Position numbers and translations under genes: made by a program | Source: an uncultured Bacteroidales bacterium | GTDB lineage: Bacteria; Bacteroidota; Bacteroidia; Bacteroidales; WCHB1-69 | Direction: 5' to 3' | Length of the DNA stretch: 64,000 bases | NCBI GenBank assembly: GCA_900316305.1 | Contig: ONCM01000003.1 | Coordinates: 26,198 to 90,197, forward strand | Part shown: positions 7,684 to 17,410 of the stretch, one piece after another | Layout of the letters: each line of letters starts with the position of its first letter | Position numbering within the stretch: position 1 is the stretch's first letter | Notes under the pieces: generated by a model | Told to the model about the DNA's origin: nothing | The model's input: the letters and a program-made list of their open reading frames with translations, nothing else | The model's database searches: none

Positions 7684-10600
7684 ATGAAAAAGATCACGTT
7701 ATTGTTAGCATTGATTATGTGCGTCAATATGGTCTTCTCTAATCCTGTTGACACAATTACGGCAAAACGAGTAGCCATCAATTTCTGGAAACAGAACAAT
7801 GCAGGGCCAACTGTAAATGGTAAAACTTTGCGTTTCCAACGAGAGGTCCCGGATTTTCGTCTTCTGCCTGATACCCTTTTCTCGGGTTTTTACATCTTTA
7901 ATGCTGTAAATGGAAAAGGATTTGTCATTGTTTCGGCTAATGATAATGCAATCCCCATATTAGGATATTCAATGGAAAACTCTTTCCAAATTGAAAATAT
8001 GCCTCCTAATCTTAAATTTTGGTTGGAAGGCTACGAACAAGAAATCCAAAATGCAGATTATGTCAGATGCTCTAATGAAATACGTAGTGATTGGGGAATG
8101 TTGTTAGCTGGCGAGCCTTTGCCTGTAAAAAGTACTACCAATGTTACTCCTCTATTAACTACACATTGGGACCAGGGTTGGCCGTATAATTTATCTTGTC
8201 CATACGATTATGATGCTGAAGATAATACCATGACAGGATGTGTGGCAACAGCCATGGCACAGGTGCTGAAATATTGGGAATATCCTCAAATTGGAACAGG
8301 TTCTCATACTTACATAGACCCCAATTACGGCATGCAGAGCGTGGATTTTGAGACAGGAATTGCTTGGAATGAGATGTTGAATGACTATTCTACATCTACT
8401 TCATATACTCTCATGCAAGCAAGTGCTATTTCATCATTGATGTATATGTGCGGAGTAAGTGTGGATATGAATTATGGTATTTATGCTAGTGGAATATCAA
8501 ATTTTATTAACGAATACGGATTACTACCGTTACCTTGTCCTGAAACGGCGTTAAAAACATATTTTAACTATAGTGACAATCTTGAGGGAATATCTAAATC
8601 TGATTTCACATCTGCTCAATGGATAAGTATATTAAAAAATGAGTTGGATTCAGACAGAGTGATTCTCTATACAGGACATGACGCGAACAACACAAGTGCA
8701 CATGCTTTTGTTTGTGATGGCTATTCTAATAATAATAATTTTCATTTTAATTGGGGATGGAGTGGTTATTGTGACGGATATTACTCTATTAACAATCTTG
8801 CTCCTGGATCTGGAGGATCAGGTAGTGGTAACGGTAATTATACTTATGGTCAACAAGCTATCATTCACATTACACCATCCAATCAGGTAGTTCATCCTAA
8901 TTACGATCTTGTGATGAATAGCACGTTGACCACATCTGACACTAGTTATTTGTTTGGCCCCAATCATCCAATTTCGATTAATTGTGCAGTAGCAAACACA
9001 GGCAATGCGACTTTTAATGGGTATCTTGTTGCATTAGTGTCGGATTTAAACGGAAATATTGTAGCTGAAATCACATCTTCCTATACCACAATCTCTCCAA
9101 ATCATTATGTGAATAAAAGCTTTACGGTTCAAGGAGGGTTGCCTTTAGGGCCTGGAAGATATTTTGCTATTATCACTTCTGCAACAAATCTTAATGATCC
9201 TGCTACATCGCGAATCATCAGAGATAATTTGTCCAATATCAATTTTGCTCAGTTCAAGGTGACCTATGAAGCGGACATTGAAACCTTTTCTGAGTTTGAG
9301 CTGTCGGAATACATGATATATACAGGACAATCGCTTTCAGTAAACGTGGATATTGCAAATTTCGGTTCCGATTTTTCTGGTGATTTTTCTGTTGCGTTAC
9401 TCTCTATGACTGGTTCGTATGTTCAAACTATTCAACAACATACTCTTACAATTCCTCTTGAGAGTATGACACATTATACTAACGGAATCGACTTTACGGG
9501 TACTATTACTGCTTCTGCCGGTGATTACTTTCTGACATTACGGTATAGACCGCAGGGTTCTTCCAATTGGTATTATGCGGGCAGTTATTTTTATCAGAAT
9601 CCAGTCAGAATTACTGTTTACGCTCAGCCCGTGGCGGATATGTATGAAGCGAATAATACGGCTGCAACCGCATATACTTTATCTCCTGTTTTTACAGATA
9701 ACATGGCCAACGTAAATACCAATGGAGCAAACATCCATTCTATCACCGATGTTGATTATTATAAAATTATCCTTCCTTCTGGATATTCTTATGATATAGT
9801 TCCAATCCTGCAAGACGTGTATTATAATGATGACATATCCTATTCAGTCGATGCAAAGTTTTATTTTTCTGTCAACAATACGACATCTTGGCAAGGACCG
9901 TTTGATTACGATGCTAATATTCTAACATATATAGCTAATTATTGTGGGACTACGATGAGTGACGGAGGAACTATATATTTTAAAGTGTTACCCACATCCC
10001 AAGGAGACATAGGTACTTATTCACTGCATGTTGTATTGAATCGTTCAATTAGCCCTGACCAGTACGAGCCAAACAGTACAGCATCAACAGCTTACAATCT
10101 TGGCACTGTCAACTCCAGTAGTGTAAATTACAATGTGAACGCCAACTTCCATATCACCACTGATGCAGATTACTACAAGATTAACCTTCCGTCAGGTTAT
10201 TCCTATACCATAAACGCAAATATACTTAACAGTTACAATAACACCTCCTATACAGCAGATGCAAAATTCGCGACATCCCAAGATGGTAGCACTTGGTCTT
10301 CCAACTATGGGAATGCCATGTCAGCAATGACAATGAGTGATGGTGGAACACTTTATTTTCGGGTTTTACCTTATACTGACCATGAAATAGGAACATATCA
10401 ATTGCAAATTTCCATCACTCGGACAGGCGGTGTTGAACCTGACCAATACGAGCCGAACAATACAGTCAACACTTCCTATTTACTGGCTACAATAGACGAA
10501 CCGACATCTTCCATTGTTGCCAATGCGTCGTTCCATACCACATCGGATGAAGATTACTACAAAATTGATTTCCCGGCAGATTATAATTACACTATTGAAG

Positions 10601-11058
10601 TTGTGATGTTCGACTGCACAAATGACCCTAACTGTTCTGTGGATGCGAAAATCGCAGTCTCTGACGACGGAAACAACTGGTCTTCGTTCTATGGGACTTC
10701 CATACCACCAATGACCATTGAAGATGGAGGAAGACTTTATTACCATGTCGCTCCTCAACAAACAGCTGCGACAGGGACCTACCAATTACATTTCTCAATT
10801 TCACGAACAACGGGAATCCAAGACAATGAGTTTGCCTCCATCATGATCTACCCAAATCCTGTAACCGACCGTTTGGTCATCAGTGGCACAAACGAGATCC
10901 AGTTGGACGGTATAGAAATATATGACATCACAGGTCGCCTCATACAAACGGTTCAAAAAGATTATCGGGTGATAAATACCTCTCAATTATCGAAAGGCAC
11001 CTATATGCTGAGACTGTTTACTTCTGAAGGAGAAGTCGTTAGAAAGTTCTTGAAATAG
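7684..11058 (+). CDS. C10-family (streptopain-like) cysteine protease with T9SS sorting domain
   Basis: 1,124 residues from ATG 7684, preferred over the ATG-like start at 7657 because a signal peptide follows directly. Order: signal peptide (1-20), Spi-type inhibitory propeptide (to about 140), and a C10 peptidase domain with catalytic Cys186 in MTGCVATAMAQ and His340 in SAHAFVCDGY. This is followed by NFNWGWSG-like residues (here HFNWGWSGYCDGYY). Next are CARDB-like beta domains (about 400-640), then three pre-peptidase-C-type repeats starting near 652, 791 and 919 (DQYEPNN signature). A type A sorting domain (1054-1124, YPNPVTDRL) closes the protein. This matches the architecture of secreted Bacteroidetes thiol proteases. 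It should be exported unprocessed, activated by propeptide loss, and surface-attached or released by T9SS. Substrates are unknown. Confidence 0.9.
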   Translation: MKKITLLLALIMCVNMVFSNPVDTITAKRVAINFWKQNNAGPTVNGKTLRFQREVPDFRLLPDTLFSGFYIFNAVNGKGFVIVSANDNAIPILGYSMENSFQIENMPPNLKFWLEGYEQEIQNADYVRCSNEIRSDWGMLLAGEPLPVKSTTNVTPLLTTHWDQGWPYNLSCPYDYDAEDNTMTGCVATAMAQVLKYWEYPQIGTGSHTYIDPNYGMQSVDFETGIAWNEMLNDYSTSTSYTLMQASAISSLMYMCGVSVDMNYGIYASGISNFINEYGLLPLPCPETALKTYFNYSDNLEGISKSDFTSAQWISILKNELDSDRVILYTGHDANNTSAHAFVCDGYSNNNNFHFNWGWSGYCDGYYSINNLAPGSGGSGSGNGNYTYGQQAIIHITPSNQVVHPNYDLVMNSTLTTSDTSYLFGPNHPISINCAVANTGNATFNGYLVALVSDLNGNIVAEITSSYTTISPNHYVNKSFTVQGGLPLGPGRYFAIITSATNLNDPATSRIIRDNLSNINFAQFKVTYEADIETFSEFELSEYMIYTGQSLSVNVDIANFGSDFSGDFSVALLSMTGSYVQTIQQHTLTIPLESMTHYTNGIDFTGTITASAGDYFLTLRYRPQGSSNWYYAGSYFYQNPVRITVYAQPVADMYEANNTAATAYTLSPVFTDNMANVNTNGANIHSITDVDYYKIILPSGYSYDIVPILQDVYYNDDISYSVDAKFYFSVNNTTSWQGPFDYDANILTYIANYCGTTMSDGGTIYFKVLPTSQGDIGTYSLHVVLNRSISPDQYEPNSTASTAYNLGTVNSSSVNYNVNANFHITTDADYYKINLPSGYSYTINANILNSYNNTSYTADAKFATSQDGSTWSSNYGNAMSAMTMSDGGTLYFRVLPYTDHEIGTYQLQISITRTGGVEPDQYEPNNTVNTSYLLATIDEPTSSIVANASFHTTSDEDYYKIDFPADYNYTIEVVMFDCTNDPNCSVDAKIAVSDDGNNWSSFYGTSIPPMTIEDGGRLYYHVAPQQTAATGTYQLHFSISRTTGIQDNEFASIMIYPNPVTDRLVISGTNEIQLDGIEIYDITGRLIQTVQKDYRVINTSQLSKGTYMLRLFTSEGEVVRKFLK

Positions 11059-11130
11059 AGGGATAACTCTAACGACAGCGCAAAAAAATCTGTGCAATCC
11101 CTGATATTTCTGCGACCACCCACCATTCGC

Positions 11131-11190
11131 CGCAGGCGAACCTTTCTGTACTTTCTGTGTGACAACAAATATATTCGCCGAAGGCGACCC
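11131..11190. repeat. paired small hairpins TTCGCCGNAGGCGA
   Basis: TTCGCCGCAGGCGAA near 11131 and TTCGCCGAAGGCGA near 11174 are two copies of one small palindrome in the gap after the C10 protease gene. Confidence 0.45.
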
Positions 11191-11258
11191 TCGACGAAAA
11201 CCGCAAATCATTTGCAGTATACCGTCTACCGTTGACCGATTTGCTTTTTCGTCCCCTC

Positions 11259-11606
11259 ATTCCCCTTGCGAGCCCGAGATTCCGTTTGGCCCGTACTTGC
11301 AAAGCCTTTTCGTTAATGCGCCTGCCTCGATAATGTGAGGCTTTTTCGTTCCCGCAGGGTGGCCAAACGGAATGGAGGTGGGCTTTCCGTTAACGTCTAA
11401 GCTGCCGTTATCCGGTCAATCGTTGCCGCCTCCCGTCGCGATAAACCCACATATCGATACCCTCTACTCTGCCGATCAACCCACCTCCATTCCGTTTGGC
11501 CTGAAAAGCGAGACAGGAACTCGCAAGAGCTGTCGTTGCCGAAAAAGTCAGATGGTTGCTCGCGAGAGCAAACGTGCCAAACGGAACCTCGTACACGCAA
11601 GGGCAA
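11259..11606. repeat. nested inverted-repeat element, about 345 bp
   Basis: The motif GGCCAAACGGAAT or its complement occurs four times in alternating orientation: 11279-11291 (-), 11361-11373 (+), 11489-11501 (-) and about 11577-11588 (+). The inner pair is a perfect 22-bp inverted repeat (11361-11382 with 11480-11501). The outer arms (about 11263-11293 and 11576-11604) are also imperfect inverted copies sharing CTTGCG and GAG.TTCCGTTTGGC. No coding frame is convincing. It could be a MITE-like or cruciform element. Confidence 0.55.
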
Positions 11607-11617
11607 TTCTAATCAAA

Positions 11618-11992
11618 TTATCTGCGTCCGCCAGGACCGCCGCCGCCAGGACCACCAGCGGGTCTGCCACCGCCAGGAGCGCCACCAGGATTGCCGGCAG
11701 GTCTGCTGGGAGTGGTGGTAGGCCTGGGGTTATTGTTAGGAGTGGTGGCAGGTTTGGGATTATTGTTGGGAGCCGCAGGTTGAGCATTATTGTTAGGAGC
11801 CGCAGGTCTGGCGTTATTGCTAGGTGTCGCAGGGCTATTATTGGGCGTAGCAGACTTGGCAGCATTGTTGGGCGCAGGAGCAGCAGAGGCAGTGCCGTGC
11901 GCCGCCGGAGCATGATGATGATCCGGGGATGCCGGCTTGTGCGCGATGCGGTCGGCGTAAAAACGAGCACTCTTGAAGCAGTTGCCACCCAT
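11618..11992 (-). pseudogene. frameshifted C-terminal tail of the solute-binding lipoprotein
   Basis: This frame starts inside the preceding gene and reads GGNCFKSARFYADRIAHKP, then a His-rich patch and about 85 residues of Pro/Asn/Ala/Gly repeats (PNNN units, then GGGRPAGGPGGGG), ending in a stop. It joins the solute-binding protein in sense (DKY then GGNCFKS) if one G of the GGG run at 11988-11990 is removed. The upstream frame instead degenerates into an unlikely Cys-rich tail after that point. I infer a one-base insertion, either a real mutation or a sequencing or assembly error. The combined protein would be about 386 residues. The tail looks disordered and has no recognised function. 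Confidence 0.6.
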
Positions 11993-12779
11993 ATTTGTCC
12001 TTCAACCGCCCTAACGATCCATCTTCTTTCATTTGTCGGATCATGTTGTTGACAACCTTCAACAGGTCGTCCTGCCCCTTTCGCATCAGCACACCGATTT
12101 CGCTGTGGGTGAAGGGCACGGCCATCAACGGTGCGGCAAGGCGAGGATCGTTCTGGACATACCACGGAGCCTCGGTAATTTCGGTGATCATTACATCAGC
12201 CTCCCCCTGCGCCACCAATCCGGGAATCTCCTCGTTGTTCGGATGAACGATAATCGTAGCGTGGATGAGATGCTCGCGGGCAAACCTCTCGTTCAGCCCG
12301 CCGGGATTCACCATCACACGCACTTCGGGCTTGTCAATATCTTCCAACGACCGGAACCGCGTGGTGTCCTCCACACGACAAAGGATGGTCTTACCGTTGG
12401 CCAAGTAGCCGTCACTCATCGCCATGATTTTAAGCCGATCCTCAGTAATGGTGATGCCACTGACAGCGAGGTCGAAAGTCTGCGGATCCGCCAACACATC
12501 GGCGGTCAGCGTGGGCCACGAGGTGGGAACAAATACGACGCTGACCCCTAACTGTCGGGCTATCGCCTCCGCCATGTCGATTTCGAACCCACAATAGGTG
12601 CTGTCGGCCTCAAAATAGGAGAGCGGACGGTAGTCGCCAGTGGTACCGACCAGCAGCACCCCGCGCTCCTGAATCCGCTGCACAGTGGGCAGCATCTCTT
12701 TGTGCGGCTTGCACGATGTAAAGAGCATCGCACAACAGACAAGGATGGCGACGAACAGTCGTGTGAGATTCTTTCTCAT
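11838..12779 (-). CDS. periplasmic amino-acid-type solute-binding lipoprotein (frameshifted 3' end)
   Basis: 313 codons as written, of which about the first 263 belong to the family. A lipoprotein signal (LFTSC, Cys at 23) is followed by a bacterial extracellular solute-binding family 3 fold (about 35-263): GVLLVGTTGDYRPLSY, GFEIDMAEAIARQLG, FDLAVSGITIT, and a closing MKEDGSLGRLKDKYG. Related proteins bind amino acids for ABC importers or act as cyclohexadienyl dehydratases; no permease lies nearby, so the role is open. After residue 263 the frame turns Cys-rich and nonsensical, while the -strand +1 frame gives a sensible tail (see 11618-11992). It begins 33 bases after the pyrG stop and is probably co-transcribed with it. 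Confidence 0.75.
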   Translation of the reverse strand: MRKNLTRLFVAILVCCAMLFTSCKPHKEMLPTVQRIQERGVLLVGTTGDYRPLSYFEADSTYCGFEIDMAEAIARQLGVSVVFVPTSWPTLTADVLADPQTFDLAVSGITITEDRLKIMAMSDGYLANGKTILCRVEDTTRFRSLEDIDKPEVRVMVNPGGLNERFAREHLIHATIIVHPNNEEIPGLVAQGEADVMITEITEAPWYVQNDPRLAAPLMAVPFTHSEIGVLMRKGQDDLLKVVNNMIRQMKEDGSLGRLKDKYGWQLLQECSFLRRPHRAQAGIPGSSSCSGGARHCLCCSCAQQCCQVCYAQ

Positions 12780-12812
12780 TGTTTGATGATTATATGCTTT
12801 TCGCCGTTTCGA

Positions 12813-14432
<1,620 letters not shown>

Positions 14433-14451
14433 TTAAAATTTTCAAAAACGG

Positions 14452-14459
14452 CAAAAATA
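14452..14459 (-). promoter_or_regulatory. -7 element for pyrG
   Basis: TATTTTTG on the - strand, followed by GCCG, 53 bases before the pyrG ATG. Confidence 0.5.
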
Positions 14460-14490
14460 CACTTTTTAACGTTATTGTTTGCTGACAAAA

Positions 14491-14524
14491 ATGAAAAAAG
14501 GCCGTCAAAATAGGACGGCCTTTT
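14491..14524 (-). terminator. rho-independent terminator of the MFS gene
   Basis: AAAAGGCCGTC (14496-14506) pairs with GACGGCCTTTT (14514-14524), and on the - strand it is followed by a T-run. It lies downstream of the transporter gene. Confidence 0.75.
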
Positions 14525-14529
14525 CGTTT

Positions 14530-14557
14530 GTAGAGACGTTGCGCGCAACGTCTCTAC
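14530..14557. repeat. GTAGAGACG palindrome, copy A
   Basis: A perfect 28-bp palindrome with arms GTAGAGACG around a TTGCGCGCAA centre, between the MFS gene stop and its terminator. Confidence 0.8.
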
Positions 14558-14572
14558 AGTATGCGTATCAAA

Positions 14573-16225
14573 TTATTTAATGTTCGGTTCTTCCAGACCA
14601 AGGTGCTGTTTCTTATCGACAGCCTTGAGGATGATACCGAGAATCAAAGCGGCGACACCGAGGCATGCCAGCATCACCAACGGCCAAGTGTAGTCGTAGG
14701 AAACGGCGGCCGTTTCGGCATCAATCAAACCTTCGTTCATCTGAGCGATGACATCCTGGTTGGTCTTGTCGAGCACCTTGCCGATGAGCAGCGGGAAGAG
14801 CCACAAACCGATGTTCTGGATCCAGAAAATGAGGGCGTAAGCGGAACCGATGATCTTCTCATCGACCAATTTCGGGACACTCGGCCACAAAGCGGCGGGC
14901 ACCAAGGAAAATGATGCACCCAACACCAAGATGGTGAGGTAAGCTACGATGACACCGCCGGCGGCGTTGCCCTTGAACTGCGGCAAAATGAAAGCGAATG
15001 TCAAGTGACAGATAATCAGCAACAAAGAGCCAATCATCAGCATGGAAGCGGCTTTACCCTTGTGGTCAACGTAGTTACCCAAAATTGGGGTGATGGCCAC
15101 AGCCAACAACGGGAAGACGGCGAAGATGGTCTCAGCCGTACCACGCATATAACCCATCCAACAATAAACCACCAAAGCCACGATAGCCAGTGCCATCAGA
15201 CCGACTTTGGCTGATTTGTTCTTGGAGAAGTTGCTGGTGAAAGAGCAGACAGCCACCACCAACATAATGAGGTATTGGATAATCGTCACGGAACTGCCGC
15301 CCCAGAAAGTGCTGGCGTCAGCTTCGGTGAGCGTAAGGTTACATTGCAACATGTTCACGGCATATTTCTGGAACGGGAAAATAGCGCTGTAGTAAAGCAC
15401 GCAAAGCAGAGCCACCAACCAGAAACCACCAGAAGAGAGAATCTTGCCAATGTCGGACACTTTGAAGGGATCATCCTTCTCTTCGGCTTCACCAGTCTGT
15501 TCGTCGAGCTTCTTATCCATGAAGAAATAAACGATAAACATCATCAAAGCAATACAAAGCAGCACCACACCGAAAGCCACGGAACGGGAAACGTCGATAT
15601 TACCACCCAACTTAGCGAAGAAGGGTGAGAAAATCATACAGGTGGCAACACCCAGACGGGCGAGAGCCATCTCGGAACCCATGGCCAAAGCCGTCTCACG
15701 ACCTTTGAACCATTTCACAATACCACGGGAGACCGTGATGCCGGCCATTTCCACGCCGCAACCGAAAATCATGAAACCAACGGCTGCCACCTTAGCGGAA
15801 GCAGGCATTCCTTCATAGAAAGGAGCCACGCCGAGTTCTTGGAAACCAGGGATGTAGTTGAGGTGATTGTTGAACCACGCTTCCACACCACTACCCATGA
15901 AAGCTTCAGTAACAGCATAATACTTGATTAAACCACCGATGAGCATCACCGTGCCTGACAACACAGCGGTGAATCTCACTCCCATCTTGTCGAGGATGAT
16001 ACCGGCAAAGATGAGGAAGAAGACAAACACGTTCAGAAATGTCTCCGCGCCCTGCATCGTACCGAAGGCCGTTGAGTCCCAACCTCTTGTCGATTGCATC
16101 AAGTCCTTGATGGGCGAAAGGATGTCCATGAAGATGTAGGAACAGAACATGGCCAGAGCCAACAGCAACAACGCCGTCCATCTCATGGCCGGGTTGTCTC
16201 TCAAAGTTTGAAATTTTTCTTCCAT
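14573..16225 (-). CDS. MFS transporter, MFSD1-like
   Basis: 550 residues from the ATG at 16225 (MEEKFQTLRD). A longer frame runs upstream, but its N-terminus is only translated palindromic repeat. About 12 membrane helices are visible, starting AMRWTALLLLALAMFCSYIF. The motif-A-like loop is DKMGVRF after helix 2, and a cytoplasmic stretch (about 245-265, DEQTGEAEEKDDPF) separates the halves. This is the Bacteroidetes major facilitator group resembling eukaryotic MFSD1; the substrate is not known in bacteria. It is flanked by GTAGAGACG palindromes on both sides and probably forms a single-gene unit ending at the hairpin near 14500. Confidence 0.85.
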   Translation of the reverse strand: MEEKFQTLRDNPAMRWTALLLLALAMFCSYIFMDILSPIKDLMQSTRGWDSTAFGTMQGAETFLNVFVFFLIFAGIILDKMGVRFTAVLSGTVMLIGGLIKYYAVTEAFMGSGVEAWFNNHLNYIPGFQELGVAPFYEGMPASAKVAAVGFMIFGCGVEMAGITVSRGIVKWFKGRETALAMGSEMALARLGVATCMIFSPFFAKLGGNIDVSRSVAFGVVLLCIALMMFIVYFFMDKKLDEQTGEAEEKDDPFKVSDIGKILSSGGFWLVALLCVLYYSAIFPFQKYAVNMLQCNLTLTEADASTFWGGSSVTIIQYLIMLVVAVCSFTSNFSKNKSAKVGLMALAIVALVVYCWMGYMRGTAETIFAVFPLLAVAITPILGNYVDHKGKAASMLMIGSLLLIICHLTFAFILPQFKGNAAGGVIVAYLTILVLGASFSLVPAALWPSVPKLVDEKIIGSAYALIFWIQNIGLWLFPLLIGKVLDKTNQDVIAQMNEGLIDAETAAVSYDYTWPLVMLACLGVAALILGIILKAVDKKQHLGLEEPNIK

Positions 16226-16267
16226 AATGATTTTATTTAGTTTGAAATAATTTTTTTCCGTTGTTGT

Positions 16268-16351
16268 AGAGACGCGCTGTAGCGCGTCTCTGTTGTGGAA
16301 ACATGTTGCAGCACGTCTCCGCTGTAGAGACGCGCTGCAGCACGTCTCTAC
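16268..16351. repeat. cluster of GTAGAGACG palindromes, copies B-D
   Basis: It contains a 24-bp palindrome (16268-16291), a degenerate half copy (about 16300-16320), and a near-perfect 28-bp copy (16324-16351) identical base for base to the one at 18607-18634. All lie between the small membrane protein and the MFS gene. Confidence 0.75.
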
Positions 16352-16356
16352 GGGGT

Positions 16357-16584
16357 TCATTCGTTTTTCTCGTCTCTATTTTTACTCGATTTCACCAAAT
16401 CAATCAATATATACCCCGTCAGTACCCCCCACAATGCCATCAGCACGGGACTCTTCTTCAAAATATTGTCAGAAAACTGGCCGGATTTGTACCAGTATAG
16501 CAGAGCAAGCACCATACCCAGCGCCATCGCAGCCAAGTGCATCCATGTGAGGTTTTTCTTCCAAAAATCGTTACTCTTGCTCAT
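16357..16584 (-). CDS. small membrane protein
   Basis: 75 residues from ATG 16584 (MSKSNDFWKK). There are two predicted membrane helices, WMHLAAMALGMVLALLYW at about 13-30 and PVLMALWGVLTGYILIDLV at about 47-65, and a charged C-terminal tail. The start overlaps the stop of the upstream gene by 14 bases, which suggests translational coupling. I do not recognise a family. The longer open frame reaching 16662 runs back through the upstream gene and is unlikely. Confidence 0.6.
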   Translation of the reverse strand: MSKSNDFWKKNLTWMHLAAMALGMVLALLYWYKSGQFSDNILKKSPVLMALWGVLTGYILIDLVKSSKNRDEKNE

Positions 16585-17356
16585 GGGAAATCTTATCGTA
16601 TTGGTAATTAAAATAGTTAGTCCGTATCTTTTCCTTGATCTGCTCATCACTCCATCGCACAAGGTCGTAATAGCTGAACCGGCAGTACATCATAAAGTTA
16701 AGAAGCTCCTCACCCTCCAAACCCGTAAGTTCCGAAACGATTTCCCGGTTGTATTTCTGCTGGATGCGCTCCACTTCGTCTTCATAGGAGACCATCTCAT
16801 TGTACAATCGGTTCATCTTGCTCCTCCGACTGTACTTGTCGTACAGGAAGGAAATCGGCGACATCGTCACGGTGCCGCCCAACGACAGAATATTGCCACC
16901 TTTTTCATCATAAGATGCGTTGGCCCGTTGCCATTCCGAAAGATGCACATCCTCCGCACGTTTGTAGTAATCAGGCAGTTTCAACGTCACAATGTCCTTT
17001 TTGAACCCTTCGTATGACGGATTGATACCGATAATGGTCACCTCCTTCAACATGGTAGCTTTATAGTAGAGGAAAAAGTCCTCATAGCCACTGAACAACT
17101 TCTTGTCAATGGGAGCGACCAACTGCCGATAAGTGGATTTGGTGATAATCAGGGTGTCGTGTAGGGACAAATTGATCTCGAAACGACCATTTTTATCAGT
17201 GAAAGCGAATTTTTTGGTGTTCACATTATAGACACTGGCTCCTGACAGAGGCTGGTAGGTGATGCCGTCAAACACGCGCGCCGAATACCTCTTCTGCTGC
17301 GCCTGTGCCGCTATCAGACAGCCCAAAATTCCGATTATGAGCAAAAATTTTTTCAC
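16571..17356 (-). CDS. secreted protein with carboxypeptidase-regulatory-like domain
   Basis: 261 residues. There is a signal peptide (1-19, ending AQAQ), then a CarboxypepD_reg-like beta-sandwich (about 22-105: ARVFDGITYQPLSGASVYN and FAFTDKNGRFEI). A mostly helical C-terminal half follows, ending in HEQE. Such N-terminal domains are common in Bacteroidetes envelope proteins; this one has no TonB receptor barrel attached. It is probably periplasmic. The -7 box at 17362-17369 is so close to the ATG that the transcript would have almost no leader. It overlaps the small membrane protein gene downstream. Confidence 0.75.
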   Translation of the reverse strand: MKKFLLIIGILGCLIAAQAQQKRYSARVFDGITYQPLSGASVYNVNTKKFAFTDKNGRFEINLSLHDTLIITKSTYRQLVAPIDKKLFSGYEDFFLYYKATMLKEVTIIGINPSYEGFKKDIVTLKLPDYYKRAEDVHLSEWQRANASYDEKGGNILSLGGTVTMSPISFLYDKYSRRSKMNRLYNEMVSYEDEVERIQQKYNREIVSELTGLEGEELLNFMMYCRFSYYDLVRWSDEQIKEKIRTNYFNYQYDKISHEQE

Positions 17357-17361
17357 GGTGG

Positions 17362-17369
17362 CAAAAGTA
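17362..17369 (-). promoter_or_regulatory. -7 element abutting an ATG
   Basis: TACTTTTG on the - strand ends 6 bases before the ATG at 17356, so the expected transcript start falls at or next to the start codon. Confidence 0.45.
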
Positions 17370-17410
17370 CAGTTTTTTTTGTACCGTTCACAACGGAATT
17401 TACAAACAGT

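Noticed and set aside
11372-12052. Ser/Arg-rich + strand frame of 226 codons
   Set aside because: It is antisense to the repetitive Pro/Asn tail and the inverted-repeat element; its composition reflects those repeats.
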